Assembly: GCA_958295845.1 (NCBI GenBank)
Contig: OY282376.1
Location: 2,679,022-2,743,021, forward strand
Reading direction: 5' to 3'
DNA length: 64,000 nucleotides
From: Caldilineaceae bacterium
GTDB taxonomy: Bacteria; Chloroflexota; Anaerolineae; Caldilineales; Caldilineaceae
Numbering within the stretch: the first letter of the stretch is position 1; every line of letters starts with the position of its first letter. Below, piece after piece: positions 6,930-14,870 of this stretch. A model generated the notes under the pieces. It searched no databases, was not told the DNA's origin, and saw nothing but the letters and a program-made list of their open reading frames with translations. Made by a program: the position numbers and the translations under genes.

Positions 6930-8573
6930 ATGAAGACAACAAAGACCGGCGGCGAGGCCCTGGTTCATGGCCTGCTCTCCTATGGAATCGACACGATTTT
7001 CGGCCTGCCAGGCGTGCAGAACGACCACTTCTACAACGCTGTATTCGACGCCGGTGACAGCATACGTCACATTCACGCTCGCCATGAACAGGGCGCAGCC
7101 TATATGGCCCTCGGCTACGCACAAGCCTCCGGCAAGACAGGTGTCTATGTCGTCGTGCCCGGCCCCGGATTCCTCAATACCACCGCCGCGCTTTCAACAG
7201 CCTACGCCCTCAACGCGCCAGTCCTTTGCCTCGCCGGCCAGATCCATAGCGACCAGCTAGGCCGCGGGTATGGCATGCTGCACGAAATCCCCGATCAACT
7301 TGGGATTCTGCGTTCATTGACCAAGTGGGCCCGCCGAGTCGAAAGCCCTGCCGAACTGCCCCGCCTCCTGGCCATGGCCCTCAGTGAAATGCACTCGGAC
7401 AGGCCCCGACCCGTCGGGCTCGAAGTGCCCATGGACGTGCTCGCAGGCACAGCCGAAATTGACGACTGTCAACCGCCCCTGACCGTACGACGACCCGCTC
7501 TGGATGTCAGCGCCATCGAAGAGGCCTCCCAGCTCCTGGCCAATGCGCGCGAACCCATCATATTCGTCGGCGGCGGCGCAAAGCACGCCGGCGATGAAGT
7601 TCGCGCCTTGGCCGAAGCCCTCCAGGCGCCTGTCGTTGCCAGCGGCAGCGGGCGGGGCATCCTCTCCGACCGCCACCCGCTGAGTCACACCTTCGGACCA
7701 GGCATCCGCCTCTGGGAACAGGCCGACGTAGCCATCGCCATCGGCACCCGTCTGACCAAACCCTTGATAGAATGGAAAAGCCCTGGCCATCTTAAACTGA
7801 TACGTGTCGATATTGCCCCCCAGGACATGAGCCTGCTAACGCCAGCAGCCGTGACCATCGCCGCCGACTGCCAGGACGCCCTGCAAGCGCTGCTGCCAGT
7901 CCTCGCGCGCCGCAACCCGCCGCGGCCTTCCCGAACTGCCGAAATGCTGGCGCTTCAAGAGGAAATGGAAGAGCTCTACGAACAGATCCAACCCCAGCTG
8001 GACTTTATTCGCGCTATCCGCGAAGCCCTCCCCGAAGACGGCTTTTTTGTGGAGGAGATCACGCAAGTCGGATATACAAGCCGGGTGCTACTGCCCGTTT
8101 ACCACCCGCGCACTTTCATCGCTTCCGGCTACCAGGGGAGTTTGGGATGGGGCTTTCCCACCGCGCTGGGTGCAAAAGTAGCCTTTCCCGATAGAGCCGT
8201 CATCTCCATCACTGGTGACGGAGGATTCCTTTTCTGTGCCAATGAACTGGCAACCGCAGTCCAGTACGGCATAAAGACGGTGACAGTGGTTTTCAACGAT
8301 GGCTCGTTCGGCAATGTCCGCCGCATGCAGAAGGAGTTGCACGACGGACGCATCATCGCAACAGACCTGGTCAATCCCGACTTCGTCGCCCTGGCCGAGT
8401 CCTATGGCGCAGCAGGCTTAAGAGTCCACTCCGCACACAGTCTTCGCGACGCCCTAACCGAATCATTTACGGCCGATGTGCCTGTGATAATCGAGGTGCC
8501 TGTCGGAGAGATGCCCGGACCCTGGCGCAGAATGTACCCCGCAGAGGTACTCTTCCAAAAGTCGGACAATTAG
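6930..8573 (+). CDS. Thiamine-diphosphate-dependent enzyme (acetolactate synthase / benzoylformate decarboxylase family), copy 1
   Basis: 547 residues with the three domains of the POX/ALS family. The N-terminal pyrimidine-binding domain has ARHEQGAAYMA with E53, the Glu that activates ThDP. A central Rossmann-like domain contains IIFVGGGAKHAGDE. The C-terminal pyrophosphate-binding domain carries GDGGF and, about 25 residues on, VFNDGSFGN, the GDG...N motif binding ThDP and Mg. The start is 20 bases after the dehydratase stop, suggesting translational coupling. Family members decarboxylate or ligate 2-keto acids. Next to a sugar-acid dehydratase, action on its keto-acid product is a reasonable inference, but family placement alone does not fix the reaction. 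Confidence 0.88.
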   Translation: MKTTKTGGEALVHGLLSYGIDTIFGLPGVQNDHFYNAVFDAGDSIRHIHARHEQGAAYMALGYAQASGKTGVYVVVPGPGFLNTTAALSTAYALNAPVLCLAGQIHSDQLGRGYGMLHEIPDQLGILRSLTKWARRVESPAELPRLLAMALSEMHSDRPRPVGLEVPMDVLAGTAEIDDCQPPLTVRRPALDVSAIEEASQLLANAREPIIFVGGGAKHAGDEVRALAEALQAPVVASGSGRGILSDRHPLSHTFGPGIRLWEQADVAIAIGTRLTKPLIEWKSPGHLKLIRVDIAPQDMSLLTPAAVTIAADCQDALQALLPVLARRNPPRPSRTAEMLALQEEMEELYEQIQPQLDFIRAIREALPEDGFFVEEITQVGYTSRVLLPVYHPRTFIASGYQGSLGWGFPTALGAKVAFPDRAVISITGDGGFLFCANELATAVQYGIKTVTVVFNDGSFGNVRRMQKELHDGRIIATDLVNPDFVALAESYGAAGLRVHSAHSLRDALTESFTADVPVIIEVPVGEMPGPWRRMYPAEVLFQKSDN

Positions 8574-8717
8574 TGTCTTCCTTAGTCCAATCAAACAGGT
8601 GTATTTCGATCTTTCCAGTTGCCCCGACCAGGCTCGCGCCTTCTGGCTACGAGCAATTCCACAGACTACCGCGCAATGCCGGCCCACTGGCTGCTTTGCC
8701 CATGAGTACCTTATGCC

Positions 8718-8783
8718 TTGCGCATCCTGTATAATTCACTCCAGGCCGCCGGCAGCCATTTCTACCGGGTTGCGCTGAATGGC
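8718..8783 (+). pseudogene. Remnant of a second propeller gene (C-terminal tail)
   Basis: The frame encodes ILYNSLQAAGSHFYRV, which matches ILYNSAQSGRSHLYRV at the C-terminus of the propeller at 4548-5735 in 12 of 16 positions. It sits in the same place, just upstream of a dehydratase start. An in-frame stop lies at 8703-8705, and the rest of the gene is absent. It is the scar of a duplication that once included the propeller gene, or of its later deletion. Confidence 0.7.
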
Positions 8784-8828
8784 ATACGGACCGCCGGCCT
8801 TCCATCGCCTCCCGAGCAAAGAGTTTCG

Positions 8829-9944
8829 ATGAAGATACAGAAGATTACGCCCTTTCTTGTCGACAGATTCCTGCTGGTGCGCGTCTACACAGATCAAGGC
8901 CTCGTTGGCAATGGCGAAGCCGGCCTCTGGGCGCATCACGGCATGGTCCACCGCGCCCTCCTCGATCTGAGCGACTACTACATTGGCAAGGACGTTTCTC
9001 GCATCGAACACCACTTCCAGACCATCAGCCGCGATTCCCATTTTATGGGCGCCGCCCTGAGCGCCGCACTGAGCGCCATCGATATCGCGCTGTGGGACAT
9101 CGCCGGCCAAGCCGTTGGCCTGCCAGTGCATCAGTTGCTGGGCGGCCGCGTCCGCGACAAGATCAAAGTCTACGCCAGTGTCGGCGGCGCTTCTGTCGCC
9201 GAATGTGCCGCCGTCGCCCAGAAGCAGGTCGGGGCCGGCTACCACGCCTTGCGCTTGACTCCTTTCATGCCCGGCTTCGAGCGCAAGACATCCTCCCAGG
9301 TCATCGGCGAGGCCGTGGCCATGGTCTCCGCTGTACGCGAAGCCGTCGGTTTCAATATCGACCTGGGCCTGGAAATCCATCGCAACCTGCGCCCCGAAGA
9401 GGCGATCGTCCTCGCCCGCGAACTCCTGCCATTCCGTATCCTCTACTACGAAGACCCCCTCGCCCCACAGAGTTTGGAAGCGATGGAGTACATCGCCCGG
9501 ACTGTCCCCTTGCCCATCGCCACAGGCGAGCGATTCTACAATATCTTCCAGTTCAAAGAGCTTATCGACCGTAAGATCGTGAGTCTCATCCGGCCAGACC
9601 TTTCCCTTGCCGGCGGCTTCACACAGGTCAAAAAGATCGCGGCCATCGCCGAAGCTGCATTTGTTGGCATCTTCCCCCATCTGATGGGCAGCCCCGTCAA
9701 CATCGCCGCATATTGTCAACTCGACGCTGCCATTCCCAACTACGTGCTCATGGAAAGCAATCCCACCGCCGATGCCTTCAACGAGATCGTCGACTACCCG
9801 GTCGAACGGCAGGGGGGCTATCTGCTAGTCTCAGACCGACCCGGCATAGGTCTCAAGATCAACGAGAACAAGCTGAATCGCTTTCCCTATCAGCCAAAGA
9901 AAATCCACGGAAACTTTCACGCCGACGGTTCGGTCGCCCACTAG
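8829..9944 (+). CDS. Enolase-superfamily acid-sugar dehydratase, galactonate-dehydratase-like, copy 2
   Basis: 371 residues, the same length as copy 1 and differing at about 46 positions by eye (roughly 88% identical). All inferred active-site residues are kept (E182, H184, E208, E234, D257, H284, E309). The ATG at 8829 is chosen because homology begins there; the longer frame upstream is the propeller remnant. A weak AAAGAG precedes it. Differences cluster around residues 115-155 and near the C-terminus (H314N, T315P, several acidic-to-neutral changes), away from the metal site. Both copies therefore look functional, and may differ in substrate preference or expression. A ThDP enzyme follows 23 bases later. 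Confidence 0.88.
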   Translation: MKIQKITPFLVDRFLLVRVYTDQGLVGNGEAGLWAHHGMVHRALLDLSDYYIGKDVSRIEHHFQTISRDSHFMGAALSAALSAIDIALWDIAGQAVGLPVHQLLGGRVRDKIKVYASVGGASVAECAAVAQKQVGAGYHALRLTPFMPGFERKTSSQVIGEAVAMVSAVREAVGFNIDLGLEIHRNLRPEEAIVLARELLPFRILYYEDPLAPQSLEAMEYIARTVPLPIATGERFYNIFQFKELIDRKIVSLIRPDLSLAGGFTQVKKIAAIAEAAFVGIFPHLMGSPVNIAAYCQLDAAIPNYVLMESNPTADAFNEIVDYPVERQGGYLLVSDRPGIGLKINENKLNRFPYQPKKIHGNFHADGSVAH

Positions 9945-9967
9945 ACAATGCTATAGGAACCTGCACA

Positions 9968-11605
9968 ATGACTACAACGCGCACGGGAGGAGAGGCGCTC
10001 GTACACTCTCTTCTCTCCCACGGCATCGACACCATCTTCGGCCTGCCCGGAGTTCAGAACGATTACTTCTATACAGCCGTTCACGACGCGCGCGACCGCC
10101 TGCGCGTAGTCCACACACGCCACGAGCAGGGCGCCGCCTACATGGCCCTCGGCTACGCGCTTGCATCGGGCAAGACCGGCGTCTACGTTGTCGTGCCCGG
10201 TCCCGGTTTCCTCAACGCCACCGCGGCCCTCGCAACAGCCTACGCCACAAACGCGCCCGTACTCTGCCTGACCGGCCAACTCCATAGCGACCATATCGGA
10301 CGCGGCTTCGGAATGTTGCACGAAATCCCTGACCAGCTGGGAACACTGGAATCACTGACCAAGTGGGCTCGGCGTATCGAATCTCCCGCAGAGGTTCCTC
10401 GCCTGCTCGCAGAAGCGCTCAGTCAAATGCACTCAGACCGGCCCCGGCCCGCCGGCCTCGAAGTTCCACTAAACGTCTTTTCCCGGAAGGCCGATTTCGA
10501 AGACGAGCAAATCCCCCTTTCCTTGCGTCGCCCCGCGGTAGTGCCCGATGCAGTGGATAGGGCGGCCCGTATCCTTCAAGATGCGCAAAGGCCGGCCATA
10601 TTCATTGGCGGTGGAGCAGTAAACGCCGGCGACGAAATACGCTCACTGGCTGAAGCCCTCCAAGCGCCGGTCATCGCCAGCCCCTCGGCGCGGGGCATCC
10701 TCTCCAGTCGCCATCCATTCAGCCACACATACGGAGCCGGCCGGCGACTGTGGGAGCAGGCCGATGTAGTGATCTCCATCGGTACCCGCCTTTCCACGCC
10801 TCTGATGCGGTGGGGGAAACCGGAATCCCTGCGACTGGTCCGCATAGACATCGACCCCGAGGAGCACAGCCGCTACGAACCGCCGGCCGTGTCGCTCGTA
10901 GCCGACAGCCGCCAGGCGTTGCAGGCGCTGTTGCCTGTCCTGGAAAAAAGCGGCCCCGACCGCCCCTCACGCCGCATCGAAATGTTAGCGCTTCAGGACG
11001 AAATGGACGCAATCTATGAATCGGTTCAACCACAAATGGGGTTTGTTCGCGCCATCCGCGAAGCCCTTCCGGACGACGGCATTCTAGTTGAGGACATTAC
11101 CCAGGTCGGCTACGTCAGCCGTGAGGCGATGCCGGTCTACCAGCCGCGCACCTACCTCACCTCCAACTATCAGGTTACGCTGGGTTGGAGTTTCCCCGCT
11201 GCCCTTGGCGCCAAAGTGGCTGCACCCGACCGCCCCGTTCTCTGCGTCAGCGGCGATGGCGGATTTCTCTTCGCCGCCACCGAAATGGCGACGGCCGTCC
11301 AACATGGAATTAATACCGTAACTGTCGTCTTCAACGATGGGGCGTACGGGAATGTGCTCCGCATGCAGAAGGAGCTCTACGGCGGACGCGTCGTTGCCAG
11401 CGAGCTGGTCAACCCTGACTTCGTTACCTTTGCAGAATCCTTCGGCGCCCGCGGAATCCGGGTGACTACCCCGATCGAACTGCGTGAAGCCCTGATTGGC
11501 GCATTCAACGCCAACGCCCCCGTCCTGATCGAAGTACCCGTGGGAGAAATGCCCGCGCCATGGGAAAAGATGTCAGCCCCGACAGGCCGGAAGCAAAGTG
11601 TATGA
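9968..11605 (+). CDS. Thiamine-diphosphate-dependent enzyme (acetolactate synthase / benzoylformate decarboxylase family), copy 2
   Basis: 545 residues. The ATG at 9968 aligns with copy 1 and follows AGGAA; the frame extends upstream only into the dehydratase gene. Family motifs are intact: TRHEQGAAYMA with E53, a central FIGGGAVNAGDE, and C-terminal GDGGFLFAA followed by VFNDGAYGN for ThDP-Mg binding. It has diverged from copy 1 clearly more than the two dehydratases have from each other, so the partner enzymes evolved at different rates after duplication. The pair order (dehydratase then ThDP enzyme) is kept. The C-terminus differs in its last residues. Confidence 0.87.
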   Translation: MTTTRTGGEALVHSLLSHGIDTIFGLPGVQNDYFYTAVHDARDRLRVVHTRHEQGAAYMALGYALASGKTGVYVVVPGPGFLNATAALATAYATNAPVLCLTGQLHSDHIGRGFGMLHEIPDQLGTLESLTKWARRIESPAEVPRLLAEALSQMHSDRPRPAGLEVPLNVFSRKADFEDEQIPLSLRRPAVVPDAVDRAARILQDAQRPAIFIGGGAVNAGDEIRSLAEALQAPVIASPSARGILSSRHPFSHTYGAGRRLWEQADVVISIGTRLSTPLMRWGKPESLRLVRIDIDPEEHSRYEPPAVSLVADSRQALQALLPVLEKSGPDRPSRRIEMLALQDEMDAIYESVQPQMGFVRAIREALPDDGILVEDITQVGYVSREAMPVYQPRTYLTSNYQVTLGWSFPAALGAKVAAPDRPVLCVSGDGGFLFAATEMATAVQHGINTVTVVFNDGAYGNVLRMQKELYGGRVVASELVNPDFVTFAESFGARGIRVTTPIELREALIGAFNANAPVLIEVPVGEMPAPWEKMSAPTGRKQSV

Positions 11606-11889
11606 CACGGGTCAGGTTGGCCAAGTCTGGTATCCGATGCAGTTCTTGGGCCGACCCCTGCCAATTTCAAGTCGTTCGGGCGCGACTATCACTGCAAGCG
11701 GCGCCCGCTGCTTTCCGGACCTTGGAATGGGCCGCAGTGGAGGGCAACGGAAAGTAGATCAAACTGAGCTCCAGATTGGACGCCAAGCCGTCCCTATAAT
11801 CAGGAAAGGGGTTTCACGCAAAGCAAGAAACGCCGCCCCGCGACGTCTGGGGGCGAGCGTAAGGGTGGTCTCGATTAGCGGATGGGGTG

Positions 11890-12465
11890 CTAACTTCTCG
11901 GTGAAGATTCCTGCGCAGGGCGGAACGCCGCGTCGCTATCCGTCAGTTCCTGGCCGGTCGTCGTACCAGCGCCGCCGGCCCGATGCCAGGAATTGCTCCG
12001 CCCTTCTCTCGATGAAGGCCCTTGCTCAATCTGGTTTTCACCGCAGTTCACGCATATATCCCACTCGTGACGCATCGCTTTGCCGCAATTCGAGCAGGCA
12101 TAACGCAGTTGACTGTGGCAGTTTGAACAGAAATTCCAGTGATCCTGAACAGGCAATCCGCAACTGTGGCAGGAGAGCGTCGACTCCAACTCCCGCAGGA
12201 GAGACTCCTCTTCCAAGGCACGGTCAAACACGTCGGCCAGCGTTTCCCTGGGGCGAATCATCATGTAGAGTGCAAGGCCTACGAGAGGAAAGACCAGCAC
12301 CAGAAGACTGGCCAGAGCAATCGCGAGCCAGTCCCGTGTTCGGCTGCGAATGTCATTGAAGGTCCAGATGCCCATCGCGACCCAGAAGGCGAAAAGGAAC
12401 GCGCCCAACAGTGCAACGAAAATCCCTATCAAGGTAGCTATAGTATTGGACAGCTCCGCCAGCAT
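11890..12465 (-). CDS. Zinc-ribbon membrane protein
   Basis: 191 residues on the minus strand, with GGAG before the ATG. Two hydrophobic segments come first (about residues 8-35 and 46-68), the second ending in LYMMIRPRETL. An acidic linker is followed by a double zinc ribbon: CHSCG, CSNC, CSNCGK and CVNCG give four CxxC pairs, enough for two zinc sites. The tail is polar and low-complexity. The architecture (membrane anchor plus double zinc ribbon) is common in poorly characterised bacterial proteins, so no specific function is assigned. A long frame on the opposite strand is its shadow. Confidence 0.8.
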   Translation of the reverse strand: MLAELSNTIATLIGIFVALLGAFLFAFWVAMGIWTFNDIRSRTRDWLAIALASLLVLVFPLVGLALYMMIRPRETLADVFDRALEEESLLRELESTLSCHSCGLPVQDHWNFCSNCHSQLRYACSNCGKAMRHEWDICVNCGENQIEQGPSSREGRSNSWHRAGGAGTTTGQELTDSDAAFRPAQESSPRS

Positions 12466-12667
12466 CCCGTTCTCCTGTCAGTATGGTAGGCCAACACCAG
12501 TGACTTCTCGCTGCGGCTGAATCATAGGCAACGCACCAGCGTCAGGCATTCGGAGATTATAGCCCACGGCTCCGTTTTGCCCAAAAGCCGGTAAGTTACA
12601 TGCCTCCGATCACAGCCCGCTCTTGGCGAATTCTCTCGGTGGCTCCTCGAATTCCAGGTCAACTCTT

Positions 12668-12886
12668 TCACATGGCCGACTGGGACTCTCTCGCCTTCTC
12701 GAAGTGCCGAACCGCCGACCCGAATTGGTCGCGGCATCCCGGATTAGAGAAGCCAACCACAAGTCTGTCGTATAGAGTGAGCGAGTCAGCCTGGACCGCG
12801 TCGCCAGGCCGAGGGCGAGTCTCGTTGACGCAGGCGGCGATTTCTGGAACAGTTGACTCATCCTTTTTCACTGAACGCCTCGCCAC
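12668..12886 (-). CDS. Possible small protein of unknown function
   Basis: A frame of about 72 residues starting at GTG (12884-12886), preceded by a strong AAGGAGG. The product is charged and soluble-looking, with the segment VPEIAACVNETRPRPGD and later LTLYDRLVVGFSNPG. No family is recognised. The good ribosome site is the main support; the overlapping longer frames are weaker. Confidence 0.3.
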   Translation of the reverse strand: MARRSVKKDESTVPEIAACVNETRPRPGDAVQADSLTLYDRLVVGFSNPGCRDQFGSAVRHFEKARESQSAM

Positions 12887-13136
12887 TGCCTCCTCCTTAG
12901 GCAGCTGCACACCAAATTCGGCGTCTCAAGACGGTCTGGCGATTCTCTGGGAGCAATGAGGCCCGCTGATTGGAATGGCAACGGAGGTTCTCCCTATTAA
13001 CGAAGGTTCTCCCTATTCATAGTCACCTCCCCTATCGAATCAATCTGAGAAACTCCCACCTCCCAAGAGGAAGACCATAATATCTTCAGTGATAACGTGA
13101 GACCAGTCTTGCTAGCCCAAATGGCGCAGCAGAGGC

Positions 13137-13316
13137 CTAGGCGCCATTCTCTCTAACGATGCGCTTGATTATGAGTTCCAGATTCGGCGCCACCCAGAAA
13201 ATGCAACCGTCGGGAAACCTCGAACCTTTCCCGCCTGGATCAATTCTGAACAGCGCATCCCCATATTGGGGTGAAATCTGATATGCCCCGATAATCGACA
13301 AGAACGTGTCCAGTCC
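13137..13316 (-). pseudogene. Gene-like fragment of unknown family
   Basis: Between stops on the minus strand, about 59 codons read like real protein, including ISPQYGDALFRIDPGG, then FPDGCIFWVAPNLELIIK, and ending IVRENGA. No ATG, GTG or TTG is suitably placed near the upstream stop, so it may be the C-terminal relic of a lost gene. Family not recognised. Confidence 0.3.
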
Positions 13317-13453
13317 TCACAGCCAATCCCGGCCCGTCTCCTGTCCTAAGACGCTCCCACAACTGGCAAAAAACGCCAGCCACCCCCGACACCAGCGCCC
13401 TGCCAAACTTTTCCTACTCCAAATCTTGAATGCACCCATTTTAAAGATCTCTG

Positions 13454-13482
13454 TTGTACCCGAATCGGAAATGTATTATACT
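13454..13482 (+). promoter_or_regulatory. Sigma-70-like promoter for the amino-acid transporter operon
   Basis: TTGTAC (13454-13459) and TATACT (13477-13482) are separated by 17 bases, about 175 bases before the binding-protein start at 13658. The long leader leaves room for regulation, but no specific element was recognised. Confidence 0.5.
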
Positions 13483-13657
13483 TGAGATCTGAACTTCGAA
13501 TGCGGTAGGATTCGCAGGGAAGACTGGCCGATTTTGGCATGCCAAGCGTCTGCGGGGGACGCCGCCTCGCCCGGCCAGTAAGTGTCTTAGGGACAGCCAT
13601 AGGCTGGCATACCATTATCTGCTACTGTAGTAAACCATCCACTAAAAGGAGTAATGT

Positions 13658-14755
13658 ATGAAAAGCATGAGGAAATTGAACAAAGTCGGCATGATTCTGT
13701 CGATGGTAATCGGCATGATCATCGCAGCCTGTATGAGCCCCGCAGCAGGTCCTGAAGTAGTCGAGTCCGACGAGGCGGCAGCGCCGGCAATGCAGGAAAC
13801 GCAGTCCACCCTTAGCATCGTGCAGGAACGCGGCAAGCTGGTCTGCATCGGCAATTCACAACTCCCTGGCTTCGGCTTCCTCGACTCCGAAGGAAACTTC
13901 ACCGGCTTTGACGTCGACTACTGCCGCGCCATTGCCGCGGCCATCTTCGGCGACGCCAACGCCCTTGAAGTGAGGCCTGCAACGGCACGAGAGCGCTTCA
14001 CCATCCTCTCGAGTGGCGAAGGCGACGTCATCATCCGCAACACCACGTGGACGATGTCTCGTGACACCGACTTGGGCATGAACTTCGGCCCCACTACCTT
14101 TTATGATGGCCAAGGCCTGATGGTACGCAAAGAGCTCGGTGTCTCCACCCTCGATGACCTGCAAGGGGCCTCAGTCTGTGTGATTACCGGCACGACCACC
14201 GAGCTTAACCTTGCCGATCAGTTCGCAGCCGCCGGTGTGGACTACGAAGCCGTCGTCTTCGAAGACTTCGACCAGTCCTTCACAGCTTACGAAGAGGGCC
14301 GCTGTGACGCCGTCACAACCGACAAGTCCAGCCTGGTCTCGCGCCAGACCACCCTTTCTGTTCCTGCAGACCACGTCATCCTCGGGGTGACGCTCTCCAA
14401 GGAACCGCTGGGGCCGGCAGTTCGCCATGGCGATGACCAGTGGTTCGACCTCGTGAACTGGGTCGTTTACGCGACGATGCTCGCCGAAGAACATGGCATC
14501 GACTCCACGAACGTCGACAGCTTCATGGGTAGCGACGACCCCAACATCCGCAAACTGCTTGGCCTTGAAGGTGACTTCTGCGCCAAGGTCGGCATTTCCA
14601 ACGCCGGTTGCTTTGTGGACGTGATTACAGAAGTCGGCAACTATGCCGAAATCTACAACCGTAACCTCGGCCCGGATACGGTGTTTGACCTGCCCCGTGG
14701 CCTGAACAGTCTCTACACGGACGGTGGCATCCTGTACGCCCCGCCCATCCGCTAA
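13658..14755 (+). CDS. aapJ: General L-amino-acid ABC transporter, substrate-binding lipoprotein
   Basis: 365 residues. A Sec signal with a lipobox (MIIAAC, Cys25) predicts a lipid-anchored extracytoplasmic protein. The mature part is a family-3 amino-acid binding protein of the AapJ/BztA type: VQERGKLVCIGNSQLPGFG, FTGFDVDYCRAIAAAIFGD, then RFTILSSGEGDVIIRNTTWT and GRCDAVTTDKSSL. AAGGAG precedes the ATG. It heads a complete binding-protein, permease, permease, ATPase set reading to 18171. A perfect 12-bp inverted repeat after the stop would favour extra message for this abundant component. Amino-acid specificity is not determinable. Confidence 0.88.
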   Translation: MKSMRKLNKVGMILSMVIGMIIAACMSPAAGPEVVESDEAAAPAMQETQSTLSIVQERGKLVCIGNSQLPGFGFLDSEGNFTGFDVDYCRAIAAAIFGDANALEVRPATARERFTILSSGEGDVIIRNTTWTMSRDTDLGMNFGPTTFYDGQGLMVRKELGVSTLDDLQGASVCVITGTTTELNLADQFAAAGVDYEAVVFEDFDQSFTAYEEGRCDAVTTDKSSLVSRQTTLSVPADHVILGVTLSKEPLGPAVRHGDDQWFDLVNWVVYATMLAEEHGIDSTNVDSFMGSDDPNIRKLLGLEGDFCAKVGISNAGCFVDVITEVGNYAEIYNRNLGPDTVFDLPRGLNSLYTDGGILYAPPIR

Positions 14756-14765
14756 GTTTCTTCCG

Positions 14766-14812
14766 GCAGACGGACAGTCGCATCCAATGTAACGGGGCTT
14801 CTGTCCGTCTGC
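14766..14812 (+). terminator. Inverted repeat after aapJ, probable partial terminator or stabilising hairpin
   Basis: GCAGACGGACAG (14766-14777) is the perfect complement of CTGTCCGTCTGC (14801-14812), with a 23-base loop. CTTCGTCTGTTTT follows, a weak T-rich tail. The position between binding protein and permease is typical of hairpins that give differential expression. Confidence 0.55.
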
Positions 14813-14870
14813 TTCGTCTGTTTTCCAAACACCTTCTTCAAGGCCCCAGGCCCTCTTCTGAGCGCCCACC

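Larger units (their letters stand above)
12466..13657. other. Long intergenic region with possible small genes and a 19-bp repeat
   Basis: No full-length gene is seen. Listed separately are a possible 72-residue minus-strand ORF, a gene-like fragment at 13137-13316 and a promoter at 13454-13482. AGGTTCTCCCTATT is repeated at 12985-12998 and 13004-13017 (period 19). The remainder shows nothing recognisable. Confidence 0.5.

Noticed and set aside
8736-9719. 327-residue minus-strand open frame
   Set aside because: Shadow of dehydratase copy 2, whose catalytic motifs are on the plus strand; the minus frame has Gly/Asp/Val-rich composition typical of antisense reading.
11598-12359. 253-residue plus-strand open frame
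   Set aside because: It lies antisense to the zinc-ribbon membrane gene and overlaps the end of the ThDP enzyme. Its composition is Arg/Pro/Ser-rich and unstructured, while the minus strand shows membrane segments and four CxxC pairs.
13346-13615. 89-residue minus-strand frame
   Set aside because: Overlaps the promoter of the amino-acid transporter operon; composition not gene-like.
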